Assembly (NCBI GenBank): GCA_024276305.1 | Contig: JAJRXK010000040.1 | Location: 44,158 to 108,157 of the forward strand | Length of the DNA stretch: 64,000 bases | From: Candidatus Krumholzibacteriota bacterium | GTDB lineage: Bacteria > Krumholzibacteriota > Krumholzibacteriia > JAJRXK01 | Direction of reading: 5' to 3' | Position numbers and translations under genes: made by a program | The notes under the pieces: model-generated | The model's input: only the letters and a program-made list of their open reading frames with translations | What the model was told of the DNA's origin: nothing | Database searches by the model: none | Part shown: positions 29,301-36,910 of the stretch, one piece after another | Numbering within the stretch: the stretch's first letter is position 1 | How the letters are laid out: each line of letters begins with the position of its first letter

Positions 29301-29752
29301 TCGTGGGTACGGTGTGGACCCTCCACTGGATGAACATTGCCCTCTCGGTGGTCGTCTTCCTGGGCATGATCATGCTCGCGGGGATTGTGGTGAACAACGC
29401 CATCGTTCTTGTCGACTATGTGAATCAGTTGCGGAGGCGCGGGTTGGGGATCGAAGATGCGCTGGTGGCCGCAGGTCAGGTGCGGCTGCGGCCCATCCTG
29501 ATGACCACCGCGACCACGGTGCTGGGTCTGCTCCCGATGGCGCTGGGACTCGGGGATGGTGCGGAGATCCGCACGCCGATGGCCATTGCGGTCATCAGTG
29601 GTCTGGTCTCTTCCACCGTCCTCACTCTGTTGGTGTTGCCGACGATCTACCTCTTGGCCGACCGGTGGGTGCGGCGGATGCCGGCCACGGGCTCGGATCT
29701 CTCCACACCCACGGATTCGAACCCCGCCGGAGTCGTCACCCATGGCTCGTGA
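26309..29752 (+). CDS. RND efflux permease with an extra membrane segment between TM6 and TM7
   Basis: 1147 residues, about 100 more than AcrB-type pumps. The GTG overlaps the adaptor stop (GTGA). Standard elements: the N-terminal helix after 'FVTDRPVAILMIFLAAVVFG', porter-domain 'YPGAAPEEVENDI', helix 4 'GIGMLVDSSIVVLESIH' with the proton-relay Asp, and 'AGIVVNNAIVLVDYVNQLR' in the second half. Between helix 6 ('VYFIPMLASRG', ~510) and helix 7 (~628) lies an insertion of over 100 residues with two or three extra hydrophobic stretches ('FFLPLPLYWILRALIGLG', 'MLAVVALVLVVIVKLVFPLL'). Substrate unknown; it overlaps the next permease gene by 11 bases. Confidence 0.88.
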   Translation: MSTKSFVTDRPVAILMIFLAAVVFGYFSYDRLPVQLMPDLSYPTVTVRTEYPGAAPEEVENDISRPVEEALGVIGGLQRISSVSRVGVSDVVMEFTWDTDISDATQDILERLDLVLLPEEAERPLILHFDPSLDPVLELSLSGAGVGFEGEEGLRRLRRIAELQVKRQIEPIAGVAAARVKGGLEEEVRVAVRADQLRRSGISLQQVIDRIAAENINVAGGTIEEGRTEYLVRTLNEYVDLDQIRDTIVVVLEGHPVRVRDLATVEMSHKERQIVTHTGGVPSVQIQIFKEADANIVALAQRIYARVGVIEEQGVSTVASPRGRRGAGSGLAQQLYDNEGVRLEITADRSVFIESSVREVRQTALFGGVLAILILFLFLGEVRSTLIIALSIPISLLVAFAPLNLWGVSLNIMSLGGLALGIGMLVDSSIVVLESIHRCRQEGDGIREAAIRGTSEVRAAVLASTMTTIAVFFPMVFVEGVAGQAFGDLGIAVVVSLLGSVAVAVYFIPMLASRGAASGGGGIIRPISWLHFGSVHQLRRSFGGHRRRTLFFLPLPLYWILRALIGLGLELLGKAMLAVVALVLVVIVKLVFPLLVFFRERILVWPLRGVGQLLNALQEGYPRLLRWSLSHTAAMMGLMAVIVVLTAIGAQNLDSELLPEVHQGEFTFELSLPVGTPIERTESVLRGVERAILADREGIAQLLVTYGFDPAESQRSDEGEHTARFKVLVAPEGRSAEAEEALLRRLRTRFEGIPDLEVNVTRPVLFSSKTPIEVEVHGDDLRQLRRMSETVQMALSEVDELADVQASLRAGAPEVQVIYDRERLMRYGLNLGEVARRIRDRVKGYEATRLNRVDRRIPMVVQYAQEDRRSVEDVEEMVVNPGAERPIQLASVAAVRLGEGPSEVRRIDGRRVALLRANLDHGSLGAAVTAIESRLDRLDWPADMTYYISGQNEEWERSRSSLYLALGLSIFLVYVIMAIQFESLLHPLVIMFTIPLAFVGTVWTLHWMNIALSVVVFLGMIMLAGIVVNNAIVLVDYVNQLRRRGLGIEDALVAAGQVRLRPILMTTATTVLGLLPMALGLGDGAEIRTPMAIAVISGLVSSTVLTLLVLPTIYLLADRWVRRMPATGSDLSTPTDSNPAGVVTHGS

Positions 29753-32700
29753 TTCTCATTCGCAGGAGCCGGCTCGTGACGGAATCACCGAGCGGCTGAC
29801 GGGATTCAGTCTCCGTCGGCGGGTCACGGTGCTCGTTCTTCTGGCCACGGTGGTGGTCGTGGGAGGGGTTGCCGCTCGGGGGATCCTCGTCGAGCTCTTT
29901 CCTTCGGGGTGGAACAATCCCTATTTGCGAGTCTACGTGCCCTGGTCCGATGCCCCGCCCCGGGAAGTCCTGGACAAGATCACCGAGCCCCTGGAAGAGG
30001 AGCTTTCGACGGTAAAGGGACTGGCGAATGTCTCCTCGCGGTCGGTGCTCGGAGCATCGTCCATCGGTCTGGAATTCAAACAGAGTACGAATATGGACCT
30101 CGCCTACCGAGAGGTCCGGGACCGCGTCGAGAGAGCCCGGAGACAGTTCCCGAACGATGTCGATCGAGTCTTCGTGTTCAAGAACGATATTTCCGGCATT
30201 CCCATTTATGTTCTGGGAGTTGCGGTCGATCCCTCTGTCGCTGATTCCTACAATCTCATCCAGAAAAGGATCATCCTCCCCCTCGAGCGCATCGAAGGAG
30301 TGGCTTCGGTCGAAGCCAATGGACTCGAAGAAAAGGAGATCCTGATCGAGCTCGACCGCGAACGCACCGAAGCGAGCGGATTGAACATCTGGCAACTGGC
30401 GATGAATCTGGGCCAGGACTCCTTCACCATGGCCAGCGGCCACGTCTACGAGGGCGATCGGAAACTGCTGCTGCGCTCGGTGGCGCAGTACTCTTCGGTC
30501 GACGAACTCCGGCAGCGTCCGGTCAGTCCTGATGTGCGCTTGGGTGATATCGCCACCGTGCGCTACGCCGAACCCGAGAAGAAGTACCGAGTTCGTGCGA
30601 TGAGCCGGCCCGCTTATGCCATCGTGGTGTTCAAAGAGGGTGAGGCCAATGTTCGCGAGGTCTCTCGCCGCGTGGCATCGATGGTCGAGACCATGAACGC
30701 CGATCCGCGCCTGTCCGGAGTCGAGAGCATCGAGATCTTCAATCAGGGCGCGGTGATCCAGGAGCAATTGCAGAACCTGATCAAGAGCGGCCTCATCGGG
30801 GGGCTCATCGCGGCTCTGGTGCTTTTCTTCTTCCTCCGCCGATTTCGGGTGACTTTGGTCGCGAGTCTGGCCATTCCCATGAGCATGCTCGTGGCGCTCA
30901 CGGTGATGTACTTCGCGGGAGAAACTCTGAACCTTCTCTCGCTGCTCGCGCTGATGGTATGTGTGGGATTGCTGGTCGACAATTCGGTGGTGGTGGCCGA
31001 GAACATCGACCGGGTGCACCGTTTGGGCTTGTCGCGGTCGGAGGCAGCGGTGCGCGGAGCAGGCGAGATCGCCCTGGCGATCACCATGAGCACGCTCACG
31101 ACGATCATCGTGTTCTTGCCGGTGTCCTTGGTCGAGGGGCAGATGCAGTTCATCCTGCTGCGAATGTCCATTCCCATCGCGGTTGCCCTGGTGGCGTCGC
31201 TGGTGATCGCCCTGGTCTACGTGCCCCTGGGCATCCACATGACCCTTCCCACTCGCCGCTCCCTTCTTCCCGAGGAGGACGAAGGTCGTGGTGGGCGCTG
31301 GCTCCGGCGAGGCCTGGGCAAGGCCTACGAGGCCACGTTCGGGGCCCTGAATCGCTTCTACAACCGCCTCTTGGGCCATGCTCTGGTCCATCGTCTGGAG
31401 TTGGTGCTGGTGCTGGTGGGGTTGGGCGCCTTGACCTCATCGGCCATGCATCACCGGGGACTCTCCCTCGTGGATGTGCAGGAGGAGGAGCAGCAGGGAT
31501 TCGACATCAATGTGCGAATGCCCTCTCACTACACCCTCGAGGAGACCGAGCAGTGGTTCCTCGAAGCCGAGCACGTGGTGGAGACCCACGCGGAAGAATT
31601 CGGTCTCGACGGGTGGTTCCTCTTCCATTCCAAGACCCGGGGCGAGTTGCAGGGGTGGTTCGAGACCCCCCGAAGGGTCGATCTCACCGCGGCGGAGGTC
31701 ACCGAGCGGGTGGTGGAGTTGCTCCCCGAGCGCGCTGGGGTGGAGATCATCACCGGTCAGGAAAGCCAGACCGCGGAGGAATCCGAGGCCACGGTGTGGA
31801 GGGCCCGTCTGGTGGGAGAAGATCCCGATGCATTGGAGAGGACCGCGAAAGAACTCGAAAAGGTCTTCTCCCAGGTGGATGGGGTCCTGGGCCTTCGCCG
31901 CGACGATGTCGACACCCCCAACGAGTTGGGAGTGGTCCTCGATCGGGAACGAAGCCAGCGCTATGGGATCGATCCGCAGGCAGTGGCCGGAGTGGTGAGC
32001 TATGCGCTGCGGGGCCAGGCTCTTCCCCGCTACCGGGATCAGGGCAAGGAAATTCCGGTGCGGATTCGCTATCAGAAATCCGATCGGGAGAGCCTCGATG
32101 CACTGTCGAGTTTTCTCGTCCCCACTGCCGATGGCGGGTTTCTGCCTCTGTCTGCAGTGACCACCGCGCAGATGCTCAAGTCCCCCGACGCCATCTATCG
32201 GCAGAACAAGCAGATTTCCCGGCGCATCGCCTTCGATCTCCGTCCGGAGACGGCCAAGGAGACGGTCCAGCGATTGGAGCGTCGCCAGGCGAGCATCGAT
32301 CTGCCGGAAGGGATGTGGTTCGCAGGGGAAGGAGAGACTCAGCACGGATTCGACGAGGACAAGAAGGCGATGAAGTTTGCTCTTCTGACTTCGGTGCTTT
32401 TCATCTACCTCCTCATGGGTCTCCTCTTCGAGAGTTTCATTCTGCCGCTGTCGATCATCTTCACCATTCCGCTGGCGGCCTTCGGCGTCATCTGGATCCA
32501 TCTCCTCAAGGGGATCGACATCGATTTTCTGGGCGCGATCGGAATCGTGCTCCTGATCGGGGTGGTCGTGAACAACGGAATCGTGTTGATCGACACCGTC
32601 AATCGATTGCGGGCGGAAGGTCGATCGAGGCGCGACGCGATCCTTCTTTCCGCATCGCGGCGCTTCCGTCCCATCATGATGACCGCGATCACCACCATCG

Positions 32701-32936
32701 GTGGACTCATCCCTCTGGCCTTCGCCGGTCAGATGGATTCGGGGATCAGTTATACGAGCTTCTCCTACACCCTGATCGGTGGCATGACGACCTCCACCCT
32801 TCTCACCTTGCTGGTGGTGCCGATTTTCTACACCTTCTTCGACGACCTGCGGATCACGATGTCCGATCTGCTGAGGTCCATGCGCTCCTCCCCCTCTCGG
32901 CCCCCGGAGGGGGCGGCCGGCCGGCCAGGTCGGTGA
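29742..32936 (+). CDS. Second RND efflux permease
   Basis: 1064 residues from the ATG at 29742 (GGAG ~10 bases upstream), overlapping the previous stop by 11 bases. Standard RND length, without the insertion of its neighbour. Landmarks: 'RRRVTVLVLLATVVVVGG' helix 1, 'PPREVLDKITEPLEEEL' porter start, 'CVGLLVDNSVVVAENIDRVH' helix 4 and 'GVVVNNGIVLIDTVNRLR'. The two permeases are clearly different and share one adaptor, as in heteromeric RND pumps such as MdtBC. Whether they assemble into one trimer or act separately cannot be told from sequence. It could also export lipids or signals rather than drugs. Confidence 0.88.
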   Translation: MARDSHSQEPARDGITERLTGFSLRRRVTVLVLLATVVVVGGVAARGILVELFPSGWNNPYLRVYVPWSDAPPREVLDKITEPLEEELSTVKGLANVSSRSVLGASSIGLEFKQSTNMDLAYREVRDRVERARRQFPNDVDRVFVFKNDISGIPIYVLGVAVDPSVADSYNLIQKRIILPLERIEGVASVEANGLEEKEILIELDRERTEASGLNIWQLAMNLGQDSFTMASGHVYEGDRKLLLRSVAQYSSVDELRQRPVSPDVRLGDIATVRYAEPEKKYRVRAMSRPAYAIVVFKEGEANVREVSRRVASMVETMNADPRLSGVESIEIFNQGAVIQEQLQNLIKSGLIGGLIAALVLFFFLRRFRVTLVASLAIPMSMLVALTVMYFAGETLNLLSLLALMVCVGLLVDNSVVVAENIDRVHRLGLSRSEAAVRGAGEIALAITMSTLTTIIVFLPVSLVEGQMQFILLRMSIPIAVALVASLVIALVYVPLGIHMTLPTRRSLLPEEDEGRGGRWLRRGLGKAYEATFGALNRFYNRLLGHALVHRLELVLVLVGLGALTSSAMHHRGLSLVDVQEEEQQGFDINVRMPSHYTLEETEQWFLEAEHVVETHAEEFGLDGWFLFHSKTRGELQGWFETPRRVDLTAAEVTERVVELLPERAGVEIITGQESQTAEESEATVWRARLVGEDPDALERTAKELEKVFSQVDGVLGLRRDDVDTPNELGVVLDRERSQRYGIDPQAVAGVVSYALRGQALPRYRDQGKEIPVRIRYQKSDRESLDALSSFLVPTADGGFLPLSAVTTAQMLKSPDAIYRQNKQISRRIAFDLRPETAKETVQRLERRQASIDLPEGMWFAGEGETQHGFDEDKKAMKFALLTSVLFIYLLMGLLFESFILPLSIIFTIPLAAFGVIWIHLLKGIDIDFLGAIGIVLLIGVVVNNGIVLIDTVNRLRAEGRSRRDAILLSASRRFRPIMMTAITTIGGLIPLAFAGQMDSGISYTSFSYTLIGGMTTSTLLTLLVVPIFYTFFDDLRITMSDLLRSMRSSPSRPPEGAAGRPGR

Positions 32937-33077
32937 GATCGGCGGAGAACGCGGATTCGCGGTCACCGCACAGAATCGCAATTGCCTTTTCCGCGTCGGG
33001 GGGCATAACTGTGGGCGAGAGGGAGATCGCCTAGATGCTCCCGAGGATCTTGACCCCCAACCGTGAGGGATTCGTCA

Positions 33078-33632
33078 ATGAAACGCGTCGTAATGACCAG
33101 TATGGGAGCTCTGGCTCTGAGCCTTTTCATGGTGGCTGGGGCCAGTGCGGCCGAGAAGCCGGCCCACGCCTATGTGGGGGTGAAGACCTGCAAGATGTGT
33201 CACTCCAAGGCCGCCACCGGTAATCAATACGGTAAGTGGACGGAATCGAAGCATTCCAAAGCCTTCGAAGTCTTGGCCACCGATGCGGCCAAGGCCGCGG
33301 CCAAGAAGCAGGGCCTCGAGGGCAATCCCCAGGAGCTCGCGGAGTGCCTCGAGTGCCACGTGACCGCCTATGGTGTGGATGCTTCGATGGTCGGCAAGCG
33401 TCTGAAGCCCGAAGACGGCGTCGGTTGCGAGAGCTGTCATGGACCTGGCAAGGACTACAAGTCCAAGAAGGTCATGATGGATGTCGATGCCGCGGTGGCC
33501 AAGGGCTTGATCATTCCCGACGAGAAGACCTGCGTGCAGTGCCACAACGAGCGCAGCCCCTTCTTCAAGGGATTCAAGTTCGATGAGTTCTACGCCAAGA
33601 TCGCGCATCCCGTACCGGACAAGGGCGAGTAG
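33078..33632 (+). CDS. Periplasmic tetrahaem cytochrome c (cytochrome c554-like)
   Basis: 184 residues from the ATG at 33078. An N-terminal signal peptide ends around 'FMVAGASAAE'. Four CXXCH haem sites follow: CKMCH, CLECH, CESCH and CVQCH, in the spacing seen in cytochrome c554 or 'cytochrome c family' proteins with the first motif in 'YVGVKTCKMCHS'. The protein is lysine-rich near the sites. It is probably a soluble electron carrier or small multihaem oxidoreductase in the periplasm. It converges on the membrane NapC-like cytochrome, which may be its redox partner. A terminator follows at 33662-33692. Confidence 0.88.
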   Translation: MKRVVMTSMGALALSLFMVAGASAAEKPAHAYVGVKTCKMCHSKAATGNQYGKWTESKHSKAFEVLATDAAKAAAKKQGLEGNPQELAECLECHVTAYGVDASMVGKRLKPEDGVGCESCHGPGKDYKSKKVMMDVDAAVAKGLIIPDEKTCVQCHNERSPFFKGFKFDEFYAKIAHPVPDKGE

Positions 33633-33661
33633 CTCTCGCCGCTTCGGTTCCGAGATGGAGA

Positions 33662-33692
33662 GGCCCCGGGCGCGATGCGCTCGGGGCTTTCT
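33662..33692 (+). terminator. Terminator after the tetrahaem cytochrome gene
   Basis: A 12-bp stem with two G-U pairs (33662-33673 with 33677-33688), 3-base loop, followed by TTCTC. It lies 30 bases after the stop. Confidence 0.65.
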
Positions 33693-33758
33693 CGTAGGGG
33701 CGGCCCGCTCCAGCCGCGGCCGCCCGTTGCGGCGGCGATGAGAAGAGTGCTCATGAGA

Positions 33759-33790
33759 GAGCCCGCGACGGATGGGTCTGTCGCGGGCTC
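33759..33790 (-). terminator. Terminator of the NapC-like cytochrome gene
   Basis: A perfect 11-bp stem, GAGCCCGCGAC (33759-33769) with GTCGCGGGCTC (33780-33790), 33 bases beyond the stop of the minus-strand gene. Confidence 0.6.
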
Positions 33791-33822
33791 GGTCTCTCGG
33801 TTCGTCACGGGACAGATCCCGC

Positions 33823-35334
33823 TCAGGGAGCGTGGCACTCCGTGCAGTCGGTTTCCCTCCACATCCCGTCGATGTCCTCGGGGTGTCGGTAGTCCACGCC
33901 GTTCATGGCGAAGGCGGCAGGATCGGCTCCCACTTGCTCGGCCAAGAAGGTGTGACAGGTACTGCAGTCGCGGGTGATGGTGTCGCCCTGATCGTCGACA
34001 TGCATTCCATCATGGCAGCGGAAGCAGCCCGAGGAAGTGAGGTGCCCCAGGTTGTTGGGGAACTCACGCCAACTGACTCCCATCTCGGGGAAGTAGTTCC
34101 TCTTGTAGAGAGCTCGAAGGGCCTCCACAGCATCGGCGATGGCTGCCTTCTTCTCCGGGTAGAAATCCTCGTCCTGATACTCCTCTTGGAGAGTCTTCTC
34201 GATGCCCTGCATCGCCTCGTCGACGGTGTTGTAGTCTCCGTCCAGCGCTTGCATGGCCAGGCTCTTCACCCAGGGGAGACTGCGATCGATTTCTCCCCTG
34301 GACAGCGCACCGTTCACCAGCCGCATGGGAGTCTGGTAGTTGTGGGAGGGACGATTGTGGCAGTCGATGCAATCCATCTTTCGGACCTCCGCGCCGTCCA
34401 GATCGGCGTCGGGGTCGAAATCACTGTCTTCGTCGATGTAGACCGACACCGATCCGTCGGGTCGAGTGATCCGTACCCAGGGGATCTCCTGACGCCGTTC
34501 GTCGGAGGCCACGTACTCGATTTCATTGGCGATGTTCATGTGCCAATGAATGCCCTTGGCCGGGCCGAGCTGGCCCATCGCGCCGCCGCCGATGTGCATG
34601 ACCATGTCCAGGCGCATGTGGGTGTTGTCTTCGTCGGCCAAGTAGTAGTGCCGCGAGCTCATCTTGTCGGTGTAGAACTTCTCGGGCCAGTGACAGCGTT
34701 CGCAGGTGTCTCGCGAGGGGCGCAGATTGCTCACCGGAGTGGGGATGGGCTTGGGGTACTTCTGCGCGAGGACCGAGTACACCTGATAGGAACCACTGAT
34801 CTTGGATTTCACGAACCACTTGGCTCCCGAGCCGATGTGGCATTCCACGCACTTCACCCGGGCGTGAGGTGATGCCTGGTAGGCGGTGTACTCTGGGTTC
34901 ATGACTTGATGGCAGATCTGTCCGCAGAAGGCATTGGTCTCGGTGTATTCGTAGGCTTTGAATGCCCCGTAGGAGGACAAGGCCAAGAACAGGATCGACC
35001 CTCCGGCCACGATGGTCGCGATGCGGCGGTGCCGCTCGATGTTCATGTCCAGAACCGGGCTCTGCCGGCTGGGAGGGAGGTCGTGCTTGCGACGCTGATG
35101 CTCGCGGATCGCTCCGAGCGCGATGAGACCGAGCCCTCCCAGTAGGAAGATCGGCATGATCACGAAGGTGAGGATTCCGCTGTAGGGATTCTCCTGGTTG
35201 GAGGTGAGCTCCACCAACATCAGGAAGAGAATCGCGATGAGGCTCACTCCGGAGATCCAGGCTCCGATCATCGACCTCAGATTGTAGAACACGCTGGGCA
35301 GCTTGCGCTCTGGCGTGCGGGGAGGAGTAGGCAT
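33823..35334 (-). CDS. Membrane-anchored multihaem cytochrome c (NapC/NirT family)
   Basis: 503 residues from the ATG at 35334, which has a perfect AGGAGG 6 bases upstream; a longer open frame lacks this. Three N-terminal hydrophobic segments ('MIGAWISGVSLIAILFLMLV', 'FVIMPIFLLGGLGLIALG', 'IATIVAGGSILFLALSS') anchor it. The periplasmic part has one C-x3-CH site (CGQICH, in 'FCGQICHQVMNPEYTAY') and six CXXCH sites: CVECH, CERCH, CIDCH, CFRCH, CSTCH and CTECH, so up to seven haems. NapC/NirT proteins oxidise the quinone pool and pass electrons to periplasmic reductases. No terminal reductase lies beside it; the nearest candidate partner is the tetrahaem cytochrome. Confidence 0.9.
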   Translation of the reverse strand: MPTPPRTPERKLPSVFYNLRSMIGAWISGVSLIAILFLMLVELTSNQENPYSGILTFVIMPIFLLGGLGLIALGAIREHQRRKHDLPPSRQSPVLDMNIERHRRIATIVAGGSILFLALSSYGAFKAYEYTETNAFCGQICHQVMNPEYTAYQASPHARVKCVECHIGSGAKWFVKSKISGSYQVYSVLAQKYPKPIPTPVSNLRPSRDTCERCHWPEKFYTDKMSSRHYYLADEDNTHMRLDMVMHIGGGAMGQLGPAKGIHWHMNIANEIEYVASDERRQEIPWVRITRPDGSVSVYIDEDSDFDPDADLDGAEVRKMDCIDCHNRPSHNYQTPMRLVNGALSRGEIDRSLPWVKSLAMQALDGDYNTVDEAMQGIEKTLQEEYQDEDFYPEKKAAIADAVEALRALYKRNYFPEMGVSWREFPNNLGHLTSSGCFRCHDGMHVDDQGDTITRDCSTCHTFLAEQVGADPAAFAMNGVDYRHPEDIDGMWRETDCTECHAP

Positions 35335-35524
35335 GCGGACCTCCTGGGTGGAATGCATCGACCCCGTCACATCGACTGGCCACACCTTAGGAAAATCTGT
35401 CGGGGTGGGAAGTCGTGGGGGGCGAAGATCACGAGATTGAGCGATCATGGGGTCTCATCTCCGTAGACCTCGGTGCCAGCGGAATCGCGGCCGGGCGATC
35501 GGGGAGTGGCCGAGGAATTCCCGG

Positions 35525-36910
35525 ATGGTCCACGTTGGGCGAGAAGAGAAACTCCGTGCGCGGGCGATCCTGGGGTTCTGGGCCCCGCTCGCGGGGACCT
35601 GGTGGATGATGGCCCTCGAGGGGGTGGTGCTCTCCGCCGTCCTGGCTCGACTTCCGGACCCCACCTTCAACCTCGCCGCCTACGGTGTCGCCTTCGCCAT
35701 CGCGATCCTGGTGGAGTCGCCGGTCATCCTCCTCATGAGCGCCTCCACCGCCATGGTCACCGACCGCAGTGCGCACGAGGCCCTGTGGCGCTTCAGCCAG
35801 GGCTTGATCGTGGTGATCACCGTCTTGATGGTCCTTCTCGTGCTTCCCCCGGTGTGGAGGGGAGTCGCGGAGGCACTCCACCTCGATCCTCGAGTCGCTT
35901 CTCTGGTGCACGGCGCGCTGTGGTGGCTCCTGCCCTGGCCCGGCGCGATCGGGGACCGGCGCTACCACCAGGGGCTGATGATCCGGGGCGGTCGTACCCG
36001 GCGGGTGGCGGCGGGTACCGCCTTGAGGGTGGTGGCGATGCTGGCCACGGCTCTGTTGGTGGCGGCCCGCACCGACTTGCCGGGAGCCTCGGTGGCGGCC
36101 ATCGCCTTGAGCTCTGGAGTCGTGACCGAGGCAGTGGCGGTCCGATGGATGTCGCGGCCTCTCGTGCAGCGTCTCATGGCCCAATCCCATTCCGACTGCG
36201 CGCCCCGTCCCACCCAGCGCGAGATCTTCCACTTCTACCTTCCCCTCGCTCTCACTTCGATGCTGGCACTGGCCTCCCAACCCATCATCACCTTCTTCGT
36301 GGGGCGAGCGGCCCATGCGGTCGAATCCCTGGCGGTGTTGCCGGTCCTCAATGGTCTCACCTTCCTGCTGAGGGCCCTCGCGCTGAGTTATCAGGAAGTC
36401 GTGATTGCGCTGTTGGGAGAGTTGGGACAGCATTACCGCGCGCTGCGTCGGTGCGCCGGAGCCCTCTTCCTCTTCGTGGCGGGGGTGATGTCGATCGTGG
36501 CCTATACCCCGTTGGGAGACTTGTGGTTGGAGAGGGTGGCAGGGCTGAGTCCAGAGCTGGGGCATTTCGCGCGGCCGGCCCTCGAGATCTTCGCACTTCT
36601 TCCCATGCTCAGTGTGTTGCAGTCCTTCTTCCGGGCTCTTCTGGTCCACGGTCGGCGAACTCGTCCCGTGGGCTGGGCGACGGCGGCCGAGGTGGTGACG
36701 ATCTCCCTGGTGTTGGTCTCGAGCATCGTGCGCATGGGATGGTCGGGGGCCGTGGCCGCGGCCCTGGCGGTGGTGGTGGGCCGGATGGTCGGACTCCTCT
36801 GCCTCTGGCCGAGCACTGCCGCGGTGGTGGCACATCTCGCCGAGCTCACCCGCAGCCGGGACCGCGTTCGTCCTCTTCTCCCTCCTACGACTGGAAGCGC
36901 CGTTGACTGA
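35525..36910 (+). CDS. MATE/ANKH-like multidrug-type membrane transporter (MOP superfamily)
   Basis: 461 residues from the ATG at 35525 (GAGG 9 bases upstream). About 12 hydrophobic segments and no signal peptide. The pattern of two repeats, each beginning with a 'PLA' helix ('ILGFWAPLAGTWWMMALEG' near the start and 'HFYLPLALTSMLALASQPII' in the middle), is that of MOP-superfamily transporters. The second half, with 'FFVGRAAHAVESLAVLPVL', resembles animal ANKH (progressive ankylosis) and its bacterial homologues more than classical MATE pumps. ANKH exports small anions such as pyrophosphate, citrate or ATP; that function here is only a possibility. The stop overlaps the glgB start by 8 bases, so it is co-transcribed with glycogen synthesis. 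Confidence 0.6.
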   Translation: MVHVGREEKLRARAILGFWAPLAGTWWMMALEGVVLSAVLARLPDPTFNLAAYGVAFAIAILVESPVILLMSASTAMVTDRSAHEALWRFSQGLIVVITVLMVLLVLPPVWRGVAEALHLDPRVASLVHGALWWLLPWPGAIGDRRYHQGLMIRGGRTRRVAAGTALRVVAMLATALLVAARTDLPGASVAAIALSSGVVTEAVAVRWMSRPLVQRLMAQSHSDCAPRPTQREIFHFYLPLALTSMLALASQPIITFFVGRAAHAVESLAVLPVLNGLTFLLRALALSYQEVVIALLGELGQHYRALRRCAGALFLFVAGVMSIVAYTPLGDLWLERVAGLSPELGHFARPALEIFALLPMLSVLQSFFRALLVHGRRTRPVGWATAAEVVTISLVLVSSIVRMGWSGAVAAALAVVVGRMVGLLCLWPSTAAVVAHLAELTRSRDRVRPLLPPTTGSAVD

